From an uncultured Sterolibacterium sp. (GTDB lineage: Bacteria > Pseudomonadota > Gammaproteobacteria > Burkholderiales > Rhodocyclaceae): a DNA stretch of 56,018 bases. Position numbers and translations under genes: made by a program. The stretch covers positions 1-56,018 of the forward strand of contig CAILCO010000109.1 in the NCBI GenBank assembly GCA_903832735.1, written 5' to 3'. Numbering within the stretch: position 1 is the stretch's first letter; the number at the start of each line of letters is the position of its first letter. Shown here piece after piece: positions 43,321 through 51,614 of this stretch. The notes beneath the pieces are model-generated. The model did no database searches and had not been told where the DNA came from. It saw only the letters and a program-made list of their open reading frames with translations.

Positions 43321-46037
43321 CTCGATTCTTCGCCGCTTAGCGCCTCGTCTTCCGCATGGTCGACCGCGGGAGGATTGCCGCGCGGCAGGGTGAACACGAA
43401 ACGCGCGCCCCCGTCGCGACGATTCTCGGCACGAATGCGACCGCCATGCGCTTCGATGATGGCGCGGCAGATTGCCAGTCCCAGGCCGACGCCCGAGGTC
43501 GCGCTTTCCTTCTGGCCGCGCTCGAACTTCTTGAAGATCATCTCTTCCTTGCCGGCCGGCAAGCCAGGGCCGTTATCGGCCACCCAGACCTCGACGCTGG
43601 CCCCGGAGGCCGCGGCGCCGATCGCGATCGAACTGCCGTTCGGCGTATATTTTGCGGCGTTGTCGAGCAGGTTGCAAAACACCCGTTCGATCAGCACCGC
43701 ATCCAGTTCCAGGAGCGGCAAATCCTCCGGCAATTCGACGCTGACGCGATGCTCGACCAGGCTGGAACGAACCGACTTCAGGGCACTGCCGACGACTTCT
43801 TCCAGCGGCTGCCATTGCCGGTTCAGCTTGACCGCGCCCGACTGCAGGCGCGCCATGTCGAGCAGGTTGTTCACCAGTGCGTTCATGCGCAAGGCTTCCT
43901 CGCGCATCGAGACGGCAATGTCGACCTGCTCCCCGGTCGGCGCCGGCTTGGTCATCGCCATCGAGTCGGCCAGCCCGACCAATGCCGCCAGCGGCGTGCG
44001 CAGGTCGTGAGAGATCGCCGACAGCAGCGAGTTGCGCAGGCGTTCCGACTCCATCTGCACGGTGGTGCTCTGGGCAACATCGACGTAATGGACGCGTTCC
44101 AGGGAGATGGCGATCAGTCGGGCGAAGGTGTCGAGCAGGCGCCCCTGTTCGGGCGCCATCAAGCGCCGGGGATCCTTCGGTTCCAGCGCCAGCACGCCGC
44201 GGGTGCGCATCGGCGCCTTCAGCGGCACGTAGAGTATCGGGCTGCCCGCCAGGGTGTCCGTGCCGCAGCCGGCATAGTCGCCATGGTCGTATGCCCACTG
44301 GCCGATGCCGGGATCGACGACCAGGCTGCCGCCCGGCACATGGACCGGCTCGGCCAGCCGGTCATTGTCGTCGGCCAGAAGGATGACGGCCCTGGCGCCG
44401 AATTCGGTTTCGGCAAAGCGCTGGCTGATTTCGGCAATCTGTTCCGGCATCAGCGCGCCCGAAAGATCGCGGGACATTTCGTAAAGGGCGCGCACCCGCT
44501 GCTCGCGCCGGCCGGCTATACGAGCCTGATACTTCAATCCCGTGGTGAGTTGGGCGGTGACCAGACCGACCGCGAGCATGACGGCGAAGGTCATCAGGTA
44601 TTGCACGTCGCTGACCGCGAAGGAATAGCGTGGCGGCACGTAGAAGAAGTCGAAGGCGGCAACGTTCAAGAAGGTGGCCATGACCGAAGGCCCGAGGCCG
44701 TAACGGACCGAGACCAGGAGAACCGCGAGCAGGAAGAGCATGGCGATATTGGCCAGATCGAACACCGAATGCAGCGGCGCGGCAATCGCCGTCGCCAGGC
44801 CGCAGATGGCCGCGCTCATGGCGAAAGACTGCCACGGCGCCTTCAAGCGTTCCAGCCACGACTCTTCGTAGCGATCGGCGGCGGGCTTCCTGGCCTGGCT
44901 TTCGTCCCGCGCCACCTGGATGACCTCGAGATCGGGCGCCCAATGACCAACGCGATCGGCGACCGACCGGTACCACGGCCGCCACGAGCGCTCATGGTCG
45001 CGCCCGACGATCACTCTGGAGAGGTTGTGGTCCCGAGCGTAGGCCACCACCGTTTCGACGGCGTCGCTGCCGGATAGCGTCGCCGTCTCGGCGCCCATCT
45101 CCTGCGCCAGCTTGACGTTCTTGAGAATGCGCAGACGCTGGCTCTCGGACAAGCGCTGCAATTCTGGCGTCTCGACATACACCGCATGCCACGGCACATC
45201 GAGGCGCGTGGCCATGCGGGCGGCGCTGCGGATGACCCGGTCGGCGCCCTCGCCGGGTCCGACGCAGGCCAGCAGCGAATCCCGGGTCTGCCATACCGCC
45301 GCCACGGACTTGTCGCGCCGGTACTGGAGCATCTGGTTATCGACGCGATCCGCGGTGCGGCGCAAGGCGAGTTCGCGCAAGGCGATCAGATTGCCCTTGC
45401 GGAAAAAGTTCTCGATGGCGCGTTCGGCCTGGTGCGGAAGATAGACCTTGCCTTCCTTCAGGCGTTGCAGCAGCTCGTCGGGTGGCAGATCGACCAGGAC
45501 GATTTCGTCGGCAACATCGAAGACATGGTCGGGCACGGTTTCCCAGACGCGGATGCCGGTGATGCCGCCGACGACATCGTTGAGGGTTTCCAGGTGCTGG
45601 ACATTCACCGTGGAATAAACATCGATCCCGGCCGCCAGCAGTTCCTCGACGTCCTGCCAGCGCTTCGGATGACGCGAACCGGGGACGTTGGAGTGGGCCA
45701 GTTCGTCCATCAGGATCAATGCGGGCTTGCGCACCAGGGCGCCGTCGATGTCGAATTCCCGCAACACTTTGTCGCGGTAAGGGACGTCCTTCAAGGGCAG
45801 CCGCTCCAATCCTTCGAGCATGGCTTCGGTTTCCCTGCGGCCGTGGGTCTCGACGATGCCGATGACCACGTCCCGGCCTTGCTGCAATTGCTGGCTCGCC
45901 GCCGAGAGCATGGCGTAGGTTTTGCCGACACCGGCCGAAGCGCCGAAGAATATCTTCAGCTTGCCGCGCGCGGCCCGAAGCTCATCTTCCTTGATCCGGT
46001 CGAGGAGTTGGTCGGGATCGGGGCGGGTGTCGCTCAT
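43317..46037 (-). CDS. kdpD: KdpD potassium/osmotic sensor histidine kinase
   Basis: 906 residues with the full KdpD layout: N-terminal domain with Walker A GASAGVGKT (32-40) and Walker-B-like ALILMDELAHSN; UspA-like domain about 250-375; four membrane segments about 403-500; GAF-like domain about 515-650; HisKA with His677 (LLSAISHDLRTPL); ATPase with DNGPGLP and GVGLGLAIC. The protein reads potassium status and phosphorylates KdpE. AAGGA lies 9 bp upstream of the ATG. It is preceded by two short coupled genes and a second copy of the kdp control region, so it is transcribed from its own promoter, unlike the kdpFABCDE arrangement of E. coli. Confidence 0.97.
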   Translation of the reverse strand: MSDTRPDPDQLLDRIKEDELRAARGKLKIFFGASAGVGKTYAMLSAASQQLQQGRDVVIGIVETHGRRETEAMLEGLERLPLKDVPYRDKVLREFDIDGALVRKPALILMDELAHSNVPGSRHPKRWQDVEELLAAGIDVYSTVNVQHLETLNDVVGGITGIRVWETVPDHVFDVADEIVLVDLPPDELLQRLKEGKVYLPHQAERAIENFFRKGNLIALRELALRRTADRVDNQMLQYRRDKSVAAVWQTRDSLLACVGPGEGADRVIRSAARMATRLDVPWHAVYVETPELQRLSESQRLRILKNVKLAQEMGAETATLSGSDAVETVVAYARDHNLSRVIVGRDHERSWRPWYRSVADRVGHWAPDLEVIQVARDESQARKPAADRYEESWLERLKAPWQSFAMSAAICGLATAIAAPLHSVFDLANIAMLFLLAVLLVSVRYGLGPSVMATFLNVAAFDFFYVPPRYSFAVSDVQYLMTFAVMLAVGLVTAQLTTGLKYQARIAGRREQRVRALYEMSRDLSGALMPEQIAEISQRFAETEFGARAVILLADDNDRLAEPVHVPGGSLVVDPGIGQWAYDHGDYAGCGTDTLAGSPILYVPLKAPMRTRGVLALEPKDPRRLMAPEQGRLLDTFARLIAISLERVHYVDVAQSTTVQMESERLRNSLLSAISHDLRTPLAALVGLADSMAMTKPAPTGEQVDIAVSMREEALRMNALVNNLLDMARLQSGAVKLNRQWQPLEEVVGSALKSVRSSLVEHRVSVELPEDLPLLELDAVLIERVFCNLLDNAAKYTPNGSSIAIGAAASGASVEVWVADNGPGLPAGKEEMIFKKFERGQKESATSGVGLGLAICRAIIEAHGGRIRAENRRDGGARFVFTLPRGNPPAVDHAEDEALSGEESR

Positions 46038-46050
46038 GCGAAGAGTTCCT

Positions 46051-46239
46051 TCAAGACCCAGAGTCAGCCGGGGCGCTCGTACCAGCGGCCATTTCAGCGA
46101 GTATGCGCTTCCTGACGACCTGGGGGAAATCGTTCTTGCAACGGGGGGAACAGGTCAGTTGGTGCCCATAGGCAAGGACGTGGAGGATAGGATGCACCTC
46201 GTGAGCGAGGCCGCATACCGGACAGATGTGGGTGGCCAC
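46051..46239 (-). CDS. Small zinc-finger-like protein (TRASH/YHS-type cysteines)
   Basis: 62 residues from GTG 46239. Cysteines at 6, 9, 30 and 34: ICPVCGLAH ... LTCSPRCKNDFP. CxxC followed about 20 residues later by CxxxC and an aromatic residue is the layout of TRASH/YHS-type metal-binding domains (compare FCSxxCxxxF). It is 13 bp upstream of kdpD and 12 bp downstream of the preceding small gene, with a GAGGCG ribosome site, so it seems to belong to the kdpDE operon. A metal-sensing or regulatory role is possible but unproven. I do not recognise it as a standard kdp gene. Confidence 0.6.
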   Translation of the reverse strand: MATHICPVCGLAHEVHPILHVLAYGHQLTCSPRCKNDFPQVVRKRILAEMAAGTSAPADSGS

Positions 46240-46251
46240 GGCGTGATCGCC

Positions 46252-46554
46252 TCAGACCGGACGTGCCGCGAAACTGGCGAGGGCCGCCGCCTGATCGGCC
46301 ACCAGCGGAAACACCAGAAACACTTCACGCTCGGGTGGTTCACCCAAGGCCAGCGCAATGCCGATGGTGGCAGCGCTGACGGCGATGGCAAGCTTGACCG
46401 GCTCACGAATATTGGCGACGTAACGCTTCAACATATCGGTTCCCTTCTCGTCCGAAGGAAAACTGACGCTCGCCGGATTTTGCCCGGTGCGTCGGACAAG
46501 AACGTGGAATATTCCGTTGTGGATGTCCACGCCGATGTGGGCGATGGAATTCAT
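46252..46554 (-). CDS. Unrecognised 100-residue protein, weakly IS110-N-terminus-like
   Basis: 100 residues starting MNSIAHIGVDIHNGIFHVLV. The strand-turn-strand GVDIHNGIFHVLVRRTGQ, SDEKGTDMLKRYV, then AIAVSAATIGIALAL and VFPLVADQAAALASFAA follow the order of the RNase H-like N-terminal half of IS110 transposases (GVDV..., EAGI..L, LEATGGYE..., VNP..., FA). The glutamate of the catalytic DEDD set is replaced (AIAVSAATI), so a transposase activity is unlikely. Its ATG overlaps the stop of the upstream micro-ORF (ATGA), and it is followed by the zinc-finger gene and kdpD. Either a domesticated fragment or an unrelated protein; function unknown. Confidence 0.5.
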   Translation of the reverse strand: MNSIAHIGVDIHNGIFHVLVRRTGQNPASVSFPSDEKGTDMLKRYVANIREPVKLAIAVSAATIGIALALGEPPEREVFLVFPLVADQAAALASFAARPV

Positions 46555-46640
46555 CTTAGCCTCCGTGGTCTATGGGCAGCACGGCGCGCACCAAGCAGGA
46601 CAAAGGACAAAAGCATGCCTGCGCGATAAAAGAGATCCAT
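46551..46640 (-). CDS. Degenerate copy of the kdp leader micro-ORF
   Basis: 29 codons, MDLFYRAGMLLSFVLLGARR..., with GGAGGCAAACA just before the ATG. The first half matches the membrane micropeptide encoded before kdpF (55682-55774, [16 protein letters not shown]), and the DNA around both starts is alike (TTGCCTCCG in plus-strand reading). The second half is out of step because of small insertions/deletions and has become basic. Its stop overlaps the next start, so it may now serve only to couple translation. Confidence 0.55.
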   Translation of the reverse strand: MDLFYRAGMLLSFVLLGARRAAHRPRRLR

Positions 46641-46785
46641 TGTTTGCCTCCGATACTGGTTATGACAAACTGGATGATAGGCAAAGCGATTTAAATATTC
46701 TGGAAAAACTTGGGGGCTGCGGTATAAAGATCTTGACAAATATTGCGCTCCGTTGAGTAACGGCCGTAGCCGCTTGCCCAAGCCG
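46641..46785 (-). promoter_or_regulatory. kdpDE control region, paralogous to that of kdpFABC
   Basis: On the minus strand the core (46691-46737) reads TTTATACCGCAG, CCCCCAAGTTTTTCCAGAAT, ATTTAA; the kdpFABC region (55824-55864) has TTTATAGCGCCA, CCCCAAACTTTTTCCATATT, CTTTAA. Upstream of this lies TTGTCAAGATC in the one and TTTACACGCTT in the other, comparable to the T-rich TTTATA/TTTACA arrangement of known KdpE sites. A second block, GTCATAA..., directly precedes both micro-ORFs. This implies KdpE autoregulation of its own operon. Confidence 0.62.
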
Positions 46786-49554
46786 CTACTGCCAGCCATA
46801 GCGTCGACTATAAAACCGCTTCATCATTTGCGTGAGCCCGACATACGCTACCAACACGACGACGAGCCATGCGAAATATGGCCACGGGAGAGGCTGCAAC
46901 TTGAAGTAACTGGCGATCGGGCTGAGCGGCAAAAATATTCCGAGCGCAACAATACACGAGGTGCCAAGCAGTAGCGGCCACGCGGCGCGACTCTGCAGGA
47001 ACGGAATCTTGCGCGTGCGGATCATATGCACGATCAGAGTTTGCGACAGCAGACCTTCGACGAACCAGCCGGATTGGAAGAGCGTCTGAGAATCGGAACT
47101 ATTCGCCCCAAAGACGAACCACATCAGCGCGAACGTGGCGATATCAAAGATCGAGCTGATCGGGCCGAAGAAAACCATGAAACGCCCGATCTCGCCCGGA
47201 TTCCAACGCTGCGGCAGGGTCAACTGTTCGGCATCGACGTGATCGAAGGGAATGGCGACTTGCGAGAAATCGTACAGCAGGTTCTGCACCAGAAGCTGTA
47301 ATGGCAACATCGGCAAGAACGGCAGGAACACGCTGGCCACCAGCACCGAGAACACATTGCCGAAGTTGGAGCTGGCGCTCATCTTGACGTACTTCACCAT
47401 GTTGGCGGAAGTGCGTCGACCTTCGAGCACGCCCTCCTCCAGCACCATCAGACTTTTTTCGAGCAAGATCAGATCGGCGGCTTCCTTGGCTATATCCACC
47501 GCCGAATCGACCGAAATACCGATGTCCGCGGCGCGCAGTGCCGGTGCATCGTTGATGCCATCGCCGAGAAACCCGACAACGTGACCATTCGCGCGCAGCG
47601 CGCGGACGACGCGCTCCTTGTGCGTCGGCGTCAGCCTGGCGAAGACATTGGTCGATTCGACGGCGCGAGACAATTCGGCGTCGCTCATCGGCTCGATAGC
47701 GGACCCCAGCAACACCCCATCCATCGGCAAGCCGACTTCGCGACAAATTTTTGTCGTCACAAGCTCGTTGTCGCCGGTCAATACTTTCACGGTAATGCCG
47801 TGCTCGCGCAGCGCCTTTAGCGCCGGCGCGGTCGACTCCTTGGGCGGATCGAGAAACGCGATGTAGCCGATCAAGGTCAGCTCGCGCTCGTCGGCAACGC
47901 CATACACTTCTTTCACCGGCGGCATTTCCTTGGCCGCCACAGCAACCACCCGCAGCCCTTCGCCGTTCATTCTCGCGGTGAATTCGCGAACGCGGGACAA
48001 GTACTCTTGTTCGAGCGGACGATCTGCTTCTCCCAAGCGGACGTGCGTACACACCGCGAGGACTTCTTCCAGCGCACCCTTGCAGATCAGCCGATGCTTA
48101 TCGTTGCGCTCAGCCACAATGACCGACATGCGCCGGCGCTGGAAGTCGAAAGGAATCTCGTCGATCTTGTGGAAATTCGTGGCAAGTTCGAGTTTGCTGC
48201 GCAACGCGCCGCTATCGAGTACGGCCACGTCGAGTAGGTTCTTGAGGCCGGTCTGGTAGTAGCTATTGAGGTAAGCGTGCTCAAGTATCGCGTCCGATGG
48301 ATTGCCGAGCACATCGGTATGGCGTTCAAGGACGATTCTGTCCTGCGTCAGCGTGCCGGTCTTGTCCGTACAGAGCACGTCCATGGCGCCGAAGTTCTGG
48401 ACAGCGTCGAGCCGCTTGACGATAACCTTCTTGCGCGAAAGATGTACGGCGCCTTTTGCCAGGGTAGCCGTTACGATCATCGGCAACATCTCCGGCGTCA
48501 GGCCGATGGCAATGGAGATCGCAAACAACGTCGCGTCGAACCAATCGCCTTTGGTAAGCCCATTGAGCACCAGCACGATGGGCGTCATGATCAGCATGAA
48601 TCGCACCAGTAGCCAACTTACTTTGTTGATGCCCTGCTGGAACGAGGTCGGGGTGCGCTCGACGGCCGAGACCCGCCGCACCAGCGTCCCGAACAAGGTG
48701 CGATTGCCTGTGCTCAGGACAACGGCCGTAGCCGCGCCGCTCACGACATTGGTGCCCATGAAACAAACGTTGTCGAGTTCAAGCGGGTTGGCGGCATGCA
48801 TACTATCGCGCAGCACGGCGAACTTCTCGACCGGCAGCGACTCGCCGGTCATGGCCGCCTGGCTGATGAACAGGTCCTTGGCCGACAACAGGCGCACGTC
48901 TCCGGGAATCATGTCGCCAGCAGAAAGCGTGATGACATCGCCGGGCACGAGCATCTTGATCGGTAACTCGATCTTGCTTGGGGCCAACACGGGCAGGGCC
49001 ATGCCGAAATAGGCGCGTGATTGCTGTAGCATCGGCTCCGCCCGAGCGCGGCGCAGCACCGTCGCCCTGTTGCTGACCATCTCCTTCAACCTGTCGGCCG
49101 CCCGGTTCGAGCGCGACTCTTCATAGAAACGGATCAACGTGGCGAGCGCGACCATCGAGCCGATGACGATGGTCGCCTTCAGGTCTTCGGTGTAATAGGA
49201 GATTGCCGCCAAGACCGTGAGCAGCAAGCTGAACGGATTTCGGTAGCACTGCCACAAGTGTCTCCACCATGGCAGCGGCTTCTCGTGCTCGACCTCGTTC
49301 AGCCCCTCGAACTCGCGGATGCCGTCGGCCTGCGCCTCGGTCAGGCCATCGGCGTGAGACTTGAGTTCGCTCAGCACTGTCGCCACATCGCTCATCGCTG
49401 CTTCCGTGAGCGATATGGCGACGACCTGTGGCAGGTCCTTCCTGGCGATCGGACGCTTGAGAAAATCGCTGACGCTCAGGCGGCGGAAGTTGTGCTTCAT
49501 GCCCCGCGAGCGGACGAAGTTGCTGAACAAATCGGTAAGCTTAGCGAACGTCAT
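46786..49554 (-). CDS. mgtA: Magnesium-transporting P-type ATPase (MgtA/MgtB type)
   Basis: 922 residues, P3B-type. Cation-ATPase N-terminal segment (GLTEAQADGIREFEGLNEV), WWRHLWQCYRNPFSLLLTVLA in the first membrane hairpin, actuator motif MTGESLPVEK, ion-path motif AIGLTPEMLPMIVTATLAKG, phosphorylation motif CTDKTGTLTQDR, hinge GDGINDAPALRAADIGISVD, and C-terminal membrane segments. The EMLPMI signature is specific to Mg-importing ATPases rather than Ca or H pumps. A GGAAG lies 4 bp upstream of ATG 49554; the first 18 residues before Met19 are plausible but weak. It is on the same strand as the kdp genes, between the porin/EIIA remnant and the kdpDE control region. Confidence 0.95.
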   Translation of the reverse strand: MTFAKLTDLFSNFVRSRGMKHNFRRLSVSDFLKRPIARKDLPQVVAISLTEAAMSDVATVLSELKSHADGLTEAQADGIREFEGLNEVEHEKPLPWWRHLWQCYRNPFSLLLTVLAAISYYTEDLKATIVIGSMVALATLIRFYEESRSNRAADRLKEMVSNRATVLRRARAEPMLQQSRAYFGMALPVLAPSKIELPIKMLVPGDVITLSAGDMIPGDVRLLSAKDLFISQAAMTGESLPVEKFAVLRDSMHAANPLELDNVCFMGTNVVSGAATAVVLSTGNRTLFGTLVRRVSAVERTPTSFQQGINKVSWLLVRFMLIMTPIVLVLNGLTKGDWFDATLFAISIAIGLTPEMLPMIVTATLAKGAVHLSRKKVIVKRLDAVQNFGAMDVLCTDKTGTLTQDRIVLERHTDVLGNPSDAILEHAYLNSYYQTGLKNLLDVAVLDSGALRSKLELATNFHKIDEIPFDFQRRRMSVIVAERNDKHRLICKGALEEVLAVCTHVRLGEADRPLEQEYLSRVREFTARMNGEGLRVVAVAAKEMPPVKEVYGVADERELTLIGYIAFLDPPKESTAPALKALREHGITVKVLTGDNELVTTKICREVGLPMDGVLLGSAIEPMSDAELSRAVESTNVFARLTPTHKERVVRALRANGHVVGFLGDGINDAPALRAADIGISVDSAVDIAKEAADLILLEKSLMVLEEGVLEGRRTSANMVKYVKMSASSNFGNVFSVLVASVFLPFLPMLPLQLLVQNLLYDFSQVAIPFDHVDAEQLTLPQRWNPGEIGRFMVFFGPISSIFDIATFALMWFVFGANSSDSQTLFQSGWFVEGLLSQTLIVHMIRTRKIPFLQSRAAWPLLLGTSCIVALGIFLPLSPIASYFKLQPLPWPYFAWLVVVLVAYVGLTQMMKRFYSRRYGWQ

Positions 49555-49648
49555 TGCGCTTCCAGTTCGATGAACTTGAAGGCTATCCTATACCCGCGTC
49601 CGTGACGATGCCGCAGCAGCATAGCCGGTTCATGACGCGATGATTTTC

Positions 49649-49750
49649 TTACATGATCATAATGGCCATGCACTGGATACCGCGGACATAGGACAGCGCT
49701 TCGGCCAGGATGCCCGCTTTCTGCGCAGGCAAAATGGTCAGCGCGGACAT
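49649..49750 (-). pseudogene. Possible argB N-terminal remnant (33 codons)
   Basis: MSALTILPAQKAGILAEALS then YVRGIQCMAIMIM and a stop. The stretch QKAxILAEALxYVR resembles the start of acetylglutamate kinase ArgB (QKAEVLAEALPYIRR...KTIVIKYGG), after which homology ends just before the glycine-rich nucleotide-binding loop. It begins 8 bp after the EIIA-like stop and lies 95 bp upstream of mgtA. No ribosome site is evident. Either a gene fragment left by rearrangement or a chance resemblance; a leader peptide of mgtA is a further possibility. Confidence 0.35.
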
Positions 49751-49758
49751 GGCAAGCT

Positions 49759-50115
49759 CTATGCCGCGACAGCGGGCCAATCGGCGAAGGCCCGGACCAC
49801 GCTCGCAGCATCGCCCTGATGGCGCAGCTGCTCGCGAAAACGCCGGTCGCCGAACATCTGAGCCGCTTCAGCCAGAATCTGCAAGTGATCTTCCGTAGCC
49901 TGCTCCGGCACCAGCAGCGCGAGCAGTTCCGAAACGGGCTTGCCATCCGGCGAAGCGAAAGGAATAGGCACGCTCAAGCGTATGAAGGCGGCCAAGGGCT
50001 GACGCAAACCCTTGATGCGGGCATGAGGCAGTGCGAAACCCTGGCCGAGCCCTGTGGAACCCATGTCTTCACGCGCCTGCAGCTTGCGGGATCTTGACCA
50101 CCTGTTCAGCCTGGC
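49759..50115 (-). pseudogene. N-terminally truncated EIIA-Ntr (PtsN)-like domain
   Basis: From ATG 50064 the frame gives 101 residues: MGSTGLGQGFALPHARIKGL with the phosphorylatable His, IPFASPDGKPVSELLALLVP, and HLQILAEAAQMFGDRRFREQL. This is the last two thirds of a PTS EIIA type-2 domain (full PtsN is about 150 residues). In frame upstream only KLQARED, which still fits the family (LLAREE-LGSTG), and a few unrelated codons remain before the porin stop at 50116-50118. The first about 45 residues are thus missing, apparently by deletion up to the porin gene. In E. coli unphosphorylated EIIA-Ntr stimulates KdpD, so its place beside kdp is suggestive. Confidence 0.7.
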
Positions 50116-50982
50116 TCAAAAAGTTCTGCCGACCGTCAGGATCAGTCGTCCCTCACCCGGATCGCTAAGCGAGGTGGCATTGGCCAAAGATGCGGTCGGC
50201 TTCCAGAAGGCATTGGCCTTGTAGCTCGACTTGGCATAAGCCGCCTGTGCACTCCAACCGCCTTCGAAGCCCTTGGTGACGCCCAAAAGGTAGTCGTTGT
50301 AGCTGGGATCTAACGTTCCAAATTTTGCCTTGACATCGGTGTGCGCAGCATGGAGGTTGAGGGTCCAGGTGGGCATGAACTCGTAGGCGATATTGCCCTC
50401 GAGATAGCTCGAACCCTTGGAGTCGCTCTTGAAGCCGGTGCCCTTATCCGCGCCGAACCAGTTCGTCAGTTGGCGTGAATACTTGACGCTGGCCCACTGA
50501 TAGGACAGTCCCGCGTTCCACTCGAAGGTGTCGTATTTGACGCTGGGAGTGGCGCCAGTGGCCCCGGAGTTCTTGTTGAAATCGGCGCCGGGGTAGACAT
50601 AGCCGTGAACACCGGCCGTCCAGCCGAAGTCGTCGGTGATCTTGCCGTTGTAGCCGCCGTAGTAGTCGAACTCTAGGGCTGAGCCGCCGGGATAGGTGTT
50701 GTTGGTCACGTTCGAGCCCCAGATGCCGGCATACCAGCCACTGGAATGAACATAGTCGGCGCCGCCCTGAATGGCTGGCTTATGCCAGGTCTGGGTAATG
50801 CCGCGGAAGTAATAGTCCGTCACCAGATTGACGTTGGTCGTCAACGTGTAGGGAGGCGCCGGCGGCGCAGCAGTTGCCGCTGCCGCTGCCGGCGCATCTT
50901 CGGCGAACCCGGTGAGCGGGACGAATAGCGCGGTACCCGTGAGAGCGGCTAGAAGAGCGAGTTGGGTGCGAGTGGTTTTCAT
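50116..50982 (-). CDS. TorF-family putative outer-membrane porin
   Basis: 288 residues. Signal peptide (MKTTRTQLALLAALTGTALF, cleavage near GFAEDA), an Ala/Pro-rich spacer, then a beta-barrel of the Gcw_chp/TorF type: TLTTNVNLVTDYYFRGITQT, GADYVHSSGWYAGIWGSNV, LEFDYYGGYNGKITDDFGW and the C-terminal Phe (LILTVGRTF) needed for barrel insertion. Of two ATGs, 50982 is better spaced from AGGAG than 50988. It lies 31 bp after kdpC on the same strand, so it is probably co-transcribed with kdp and may supply an outer-membrane route for cations (inference). Its stop directly abuts the EIIA-like remnant. Confidence 0.85.
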   Translation of the reverse strand: MKTTRTQLALLAALTGTALFVPLTGFAEDAPAAAAATAAPPAPPYTLTTNVNLVTDYYFRGITQTWHKPAIQGGADYVHSSGWYAGIWGSNVTNNTYPGGSALEFDYYGGYNGKITDDFGWTAGVHGYVYPGADFNKNSGATGATPSVKYDTFEWNAGLSYQWASVKYSRQLTNWFGADKGTGFKSDSKGSSYLEGNIAYEFMPTWTLNLHAAHTDVKAKFGTLDPSYNDYLLGVTKGFEGGWSAQAAYAKSSYKANAFWKPTASLANATSLSDPGEGRLILTVGRTF

Positions 50983-51013
50983 ATGCATATTCTCCTGTGT
51001 TGAGCTATGAGCA

Positions 51014-51589
51014 TTACAAAGCCTGGGCGTCGAGCGCCAGGTTGAGTTTGAGTACATTGACTCGCGGCTCGCCGAAAAGCCCCAGCTGGCGGCCTGCCGT
51101 GTTCTTGACCACGAGTGCTGCCACGGTCTCGGCTTTGAGCTTGCGGATACGGGCGATACGCTCGATCTGGTACGCGGCCGCCGCCGGACTGATCTCCGGG
51201 TCCAGACCGCTGCCGGAGGCCGTGACCAGGTCGGCGGGAATGCTCATTCGATTGCCGGGATCGGCCGCCTTCAGGGCGTCGACGCGCCCCTTGACGGCAT
51301 CGACCAGCGCCGGGTTCAACGGGCCCAGGTTCGAGCCGCCCGAGGCCATGCCGTTATTGGGCTGCGGCGAGGTGGCCGAGGGGCGGCCCCAGAAGTACTT
51401 GGGGTCGGCGAAGTTCTGGCCGATCAATTCCGAGCCGACCGGCTTGCCGTCCTTGACGATCAGGCTGCCGCCGGCAGCGTCGGGAAAGATAGCCTTCGAG
51501 ATTCCCGTCACCGCGATAGGGTAGAGGATGCCGGTGATGACCGAGAGCAGCAGGAACAGGGAGATGGCGGGACGCAATAGTGTCTGCAT
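51014..51589 (-). CDS. kdpC: KdpC subunit of the K+-transporting ATPase
   Basis: 191 residues. Single N-terminal membrane segment ([20 protein letters not shown]), then the periplasmic domain with [26 protein letters not shown], the [17 protein letters not shown] motif, [22 protein letters not shown] and [15 protein letters not shown]. All are standard KdpC features; the subunit stabilises the KdpFABC complex. It is 25 bp downstream of kdpB and followed by the porin gene. Confidence 0.97.
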   Translation of the reverse strand: MQTLLRPAISLFLLLSVITGILYPIAVTGISKAIFPDAAGGSLIVKDGKPVGSELIGQNFADPKYFWGRPSATSPQPNNGMASGGSNLGPLNPALVDAVKGRVDALKAADPGNRMSIPADLVTASGSGLDPEISPAAAAYQIERIARIRKLKAETVAALVVKNTAGRQLGLFGEPRVNVLKLNLALDAQAL

Positions 51590-51614
51590 GATGGTTTCCT
51601 TTCTTGGGTGTGTC

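Noticed and set aside
49555-49758. M-box-type riboswitch or proline-sensing mgtL leader upstream of mgtA
   Set aside because: I could not recognise conserved M-box segments, and the short frame there is not proline-rich.
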